Shown: positions 61,343 through 64,000 of the stretch, one piece after another
Layout: each line of letters opens with the position of its first letter
How positions within the stretch are numbered: the stretch's first letter is position 1
Assembly (NCBI RefSeq): GCF_021228125.1
Contig: NZ_JAJQQS010000003.1
Coordinates: forward strand, 682,001-746,000
Length of the DNA stretch: 64,000 bases
Direction of reading: 5' to 3'
From: Streptomyces albireticuli
GTDB lineage: Bacteria; Actinomycetota; Actinomycetes; Streptomycetales; Streptomycetaceae
Notes under the pieces: model-generated
Told to the model about the DNA's origin: nothing
The model's input: the letters and a program-made list of their open reading frames with translations, nothing else
The model's database searches: none
Translations under genes and position numbers: made by a program

Positions 61343-64000
61343 TCAGCGCCTGCGTACCAGCGGGAATGGAAGCGTCTCCCGGATCGACAGTCCTGTCAGG
61401 AACATGACCAGCCGGTCCACTCCCACCCCGAGCCCGCCCGTCGGCGGCATCGCGTACTCCAGCGCCCGCAGGAAGTCCTCGTCCAGCTCCATCGCCTCCG
61501 GGTCGCCGCCCGCCGCCAGCAGCGACTGCGCCGTCAGCCGTCGCCGCTGCTCCACCGGATCGATGAGCTCCGAATACGCGGTCCCCAGCTCCGTGCCGAA
61601 GGCCACGAGGTCCCAGCGCTCGGCCAGCCGCGGATCCGCGCGGTGCGGTCGGGTCAGCGGCGAGACGTCGGTCGGGAAGTCCTTGTAGAAGACCGGCAGC
61701 TCCGTCCGCTCCTCGACCAGCCGCTCGTACATCTCCAGCACGATGTCCCCACGCCCGTGCTCCGGCCTGTGCGGCACCCCGGCGGCGTCGCAGTGCCGCC
61801 GCAGTGCCGCCACGGACGTGTCCGCGCCGACCTCCTCGCCGAGCGCTTCCGAGAGCGCCCCGTAGACGGTCTTCACCGGCCACGTCCCCGAGATGTCGTG
61901 CTCGACCCGCCTGCCCCCGGCGTCCGTCCGCAGTGCCACCGCCGAGCCGTGGGCCGCGACGGCCGCCCCCTGGATCAGCTCACGGGTGAGGTCGAGCATC
62001 ACGTCGTAGTCCGCGAACGCCTGATACGCCTCCAGCATCGTGAATTCGGGATTGTGCTTGTACGAGACGCCCTCGTTGCGAAAGGTGCGGCCCATTTCGA
62101 AGACCTTTTCCATGCCGCCCACGCACAGCCGTTTCAGATACAGCTCGGGCGCGATCCGCAGATACAGATCGAGGTCGTACGCGTTGATGTGGGTGGTGAA
62201 GGGCCGGGCGTTCGCGCCGCCGTGGATCTGCTGGAGCATGGGCGTCTCGACCTCCAGATAGCCCCGGTCGAGCAGCCCCTGCCGGAGGGCCTGCACGGCC
62301 GCGCTCCGGGCCCGCACGGTCTGCCGGGCCTCCGGCGAGACCGCCAGGTCCACATAGCGCATCCGCACCCGCGCCTCGGGGTCCGCGAGCCCCCGGCGTT
62401 TGTCCGGGAGCGGGCGCAGGCACTTGGCGATCATCCGGCTACGGGTCACGAAGACGGTCGGCTCGCCGTGGTCCGTGGTGCCCACCTCGCCCTCGGCCTC
62501 GATGTGGTCACCGAGGTCGACGTGGGCGGCGAAGGCCCGCAGGCACCCCGCCCCCGAGTCGTCGCGGGTGAACGTCAGCTGGAGGTCGCCCGACCAGTCG
62601 CGCAGCACCGCGAAGGCCACCCCGCCGTGGTTGCGCACCAGCAGCACCCGCCCGGCCACCGTCACCCGCTCGCCCGTACGCGCCGACGGCGGCAGGCCCG
62701 GGTGCGCGGCCCGCACGGAGGCCAGCGAGTGCGTGCGGCGGGCGTCCACCGGATACGGGTCGACCCCCGCGGCCCGCAGCCGCTCCAGCTTGTTCCGCCG
62801 CACCCGCACCTGCTCCGGCAGGCCCGCGAGCTCGTCCCGCTCCGCGGCCTCCCCGGCGTCGGCGAGACCGAGCTCGGACAGCGACGGCAGGCCCGCGGTC
62901 GAGGCGGGAGAGACCACGCCCCGGGGCCGCCGGCCCCGGCGCCACAACGTGCCCAGGCTCGGCACGGAGACGAACCCCTCCGCGATGCCCGCCGCCAGAC
63001 CGATCCGGGCCAGGGCTCCCGTGTCCGCGTAGCACAGGAACCGCGGGTGCCACTCGGGGTTGTACTTGACGTTCGACCGGTAGAGCGCCTCCAGCTGCCA
63101 CCACTTGGAGAAGAACAGCAGCAGACGGCGCCACAGCCGCAGCACCGGCCCGGCACCGATCCGGGCGCCCTCCTCGAACGCGGAGCGGAAGACCGCGAAG
63201 TTCAGCGAGACCCGCTTGACGCCGAACCGGCCCGCCTGCGCGCACAGCTGGGCGACCATGAACTCCATGACGCCGTTGGGGGCGGCGCGGTCCCGGCGCA
63301 TCACGTCCAGCGACACCCCGTCGCGCCCCCAGGGGACGAACGACAGCAGCGCGATCATCCTGCCCTCGCTGTCGAACGCCTCGACCAGCAGGCAGTCGCC
63401 GTCCGCCGGGTCGCCCAGCCGGCCCAGCGCCATCGAGAAGCCGCGCTCGGTCTCGGTGTCCCGCCACGCGTCGGCGCGGTGGATGACCTCGCCCATCTCC
63501 TCGTCCGAGAGCGCCGAATGGCGCCGGATCCGGGTGGTCGCGCCCGTACGCTCCACCCGGTTGACGGCCTGCCGGGTCACCCGCATCTCCCGGCCGTCGA
63601 GGTCGAACGCCGCGACCTGGAGGATCGCCTCGTCGCCCAGTTGCAGCGCGCCCAGCCCCGAGCGCGCGTACGCCTTGGCCCCGGCCTCGCTGGCCCCCAT
63701 CACCGCGGGCTGCCAGCCGTAACGGCCCGCGAGCTCCAGCCACGCGTCGATCGCCGGCGTCCACGCCTCCGGGTCGCCCAGCGGGTCACCGGAGGCCAGG
63801 GCGACCCCGGCCTCGACGCGGTAGGTGACGGCGGCCTTCCCGCTGGGGGAGAACACCACGGCCTTGTCGCGGCGGGTCGCGAAGTAGCCCAGCGAGTCCT
63901 GGCTGCCGTAGCGGCCGAGGAGGGCGCGGATGCGCGGTTCCTCGTCGTCGTGCAGCGCCGCCTCCAGACGCTGCGAGCGGAAGAGCGTCATGGCGGCGTT
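61343..64000 (-). CDS. lysX: LysX, lysyl-phosphatidylglycerol synthase/lysyl-tRNA synthetase (partial)
   Basis: The frame is open to the window end, so the N-terminal membrane domain is missing; 885 residues are visible. Residues about 1-330 form the MprF-like (DUF2156) transferase domain ([37 protein letters not shown]). An OB-fold anticodon-binding-like domain ([20 protein letters not shown]) follows, then a class II lysyl-tRNA synthetase core (motif 2 [20 protein letters not shown], motif 3 [15 protein letters not shown]). LysX adds lysine to phosphatidylglycerol and lowers sensitivity to cationic peptides. Full length is usually about 1100 residues. Confidence 0.93.
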   Translation of the reverse strand, partial: NAAMTLFRSQRLEAALHDDEEPRIRALLGRYGSQDSLGYFATRRDKAVVFSPSGKAAVTYRVEAGVALASGDPLGDPEAWTPAIDAWLELAGRYGWQPAVMGASEAGAKAYARSGLGALQLGDEAILQVAAFDLDGREMRVTRQAVNRVERTGATTRIRRHSALSDEEMGEVIHRADAWRDTETERGFSMALGRLGDPADGDCLLVEAFDSEGRMIALLSFVPWGRDGVSLDVMRRDRAAPNGVMEFMVAQLCAQAGRFGVKRVSLNFAVFRSAFEEGARIGAGPVLRLWRRLLLFFSKWWQLEALYRSNVKYNPEWHPRFLCYADTGALARIGLAAGIAEGFVSVPSLGTLWRRGRRPRGVVSPASTAGLPSLSELGLADAGEAAERDELAGLPEQVRVRRNKLERLRAAGVDPYPVDARRTHSLASVRAAHPGLPPSARTGERVTVAGRVLLVRNHGGVAFAVLRDWSGDLQLTFTRDDSGAGCLRAFAAHVDLGDHIEAEGEVGTTDHGEPTVFVTRSRMIAKCLRPLPDKRRGLADPEARVRMRYVDLAVSPEARQTVRARSAAVQALRQGLLDRGYLEVETPMLQQIHGGANARPFTTHINAYDLDLYLRIAPELYLKRLCVGGMEKVFEMGRTFRNEGVSYKHNPEFTMLEAYQAFADYDVMLDLTRELIQGAAVAAHGSAVALRTDAGGRRVEHDISGTWPVKTVYGALSEALGEEVGADTSVAALRRHCDAAGVPHRPEHGRGDIVLEMYERLVEERTELPVFYKDFPTDVSPLTRPHRADPRLAERWDLVAFGTELGTAYSELIDPVEQRRRLTAQSLLAAGGDPEAMELDEDFLRALEYAMPPTGGLGVGVDRLVMFLTGLSIRETLPFPLVRRR

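Noticed and set aside
1..64000. Classical secondary-metabolite gene cluster, prophage or CRISPR
   Set aside because: No PKS, NRPS or terpene synthase, no phage structural or integrase genes, and no regularly spaced direct repeats were found.

Overview
The window is 64 kb of very GC-rich DNA with strong third-position GC bias. It has many 1-4 bp ATGA/GTGA/TGATG gene overlaps, GTG and TTG starts, and typical actinomycete gene families (egtABCD, dodecin, PaaX, LysX, carbohydrate ABC transporters without their own ATPase). It is most simply a Streptomyces or close relative. About 56 protein genes are supported. The first (a GH92 mannosidase) and the last (lysX) run off the window. No tRNA, rRNA, CRISPR array, insertion sequence or phage gene was seen.

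Layout. 1-9.1 kb: GH92 exo-mannosidase (3' part), amino-acid permease, Fpg-type glycosylase, FAD monooxygenase, a short UvrA-like ATPase, dodecin and two small proteins. 9.1-13.5 kb: complete ergothioneine operon egtA-egtB-egtC-egtD on the minus strand. 13.7-16.6 kb: a CYP125-like P450 and two membrane or surface proteins. 16.7-20 kb: AidB-like acyl-CoA dehydrogenase plus enoyl-CoA hydratase, divergent from a PaaX regulator across a clear inverted repeat. 20-26 kb: cupin/DUF4865 pair, GH18-like protein, an AfsQ1-like two-component system with a lipoprotein, and a NodB deacetylase. 26.3-28.6 kb: MarR regulator and FUSC transporter.

28.6-45.3 kb is the most striking part. Two gene blocks closely match the mycobacterial KstR2 regulon that degrades the last steroid rings (HIP, rings C/D). 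Block 1 is an acyl-CoA dehydrogenase pair, an enoyl-CoA hydratase, ipdF, kstR2 and fadA6. Block 2 is ipdC, ipdB, ipdA and echA20, divergent from two SDR genes in the same arrangement as the Mycobacterium tuberculosis Rv3548c-Rv3553 region. Copies of a KstR2-like palindrome lie at both divergent promoters, and a weaker copy lies just upstream of the FUSC gene. Between the blocks sit an esterase, a DUF1697 protein and an unusual fusion of a secreted S15-type hydrolase to a cytosolic ABC ATPase, with its permease. A second acyl-CoA dehydrogenase pair with a quinone-oxidoreductase-like gene lies at 56.7-60.1 kb.

45.6-56.6 kb is a carbohydrate locus that reads as N-glycan use: Tat-exported GH85 endo-beta-N-acetylglucosaminidase, cytosolic GH38 alpha-mannosidase and GH5 (probably GH5_18) beta-mannosidase, a sugar-binding lipoprotein, two permeases and a divergent LacI regulator with a likely operator. 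The inferred scheme is that GH85 releases glycans outside, the transporter imports them, and GH38 and GH5 dismantle them inside. The last stretch holds an EamA transporter whose 3' end lies in a 15-bp minisatellite, an AT-rich spacer, and lysX.
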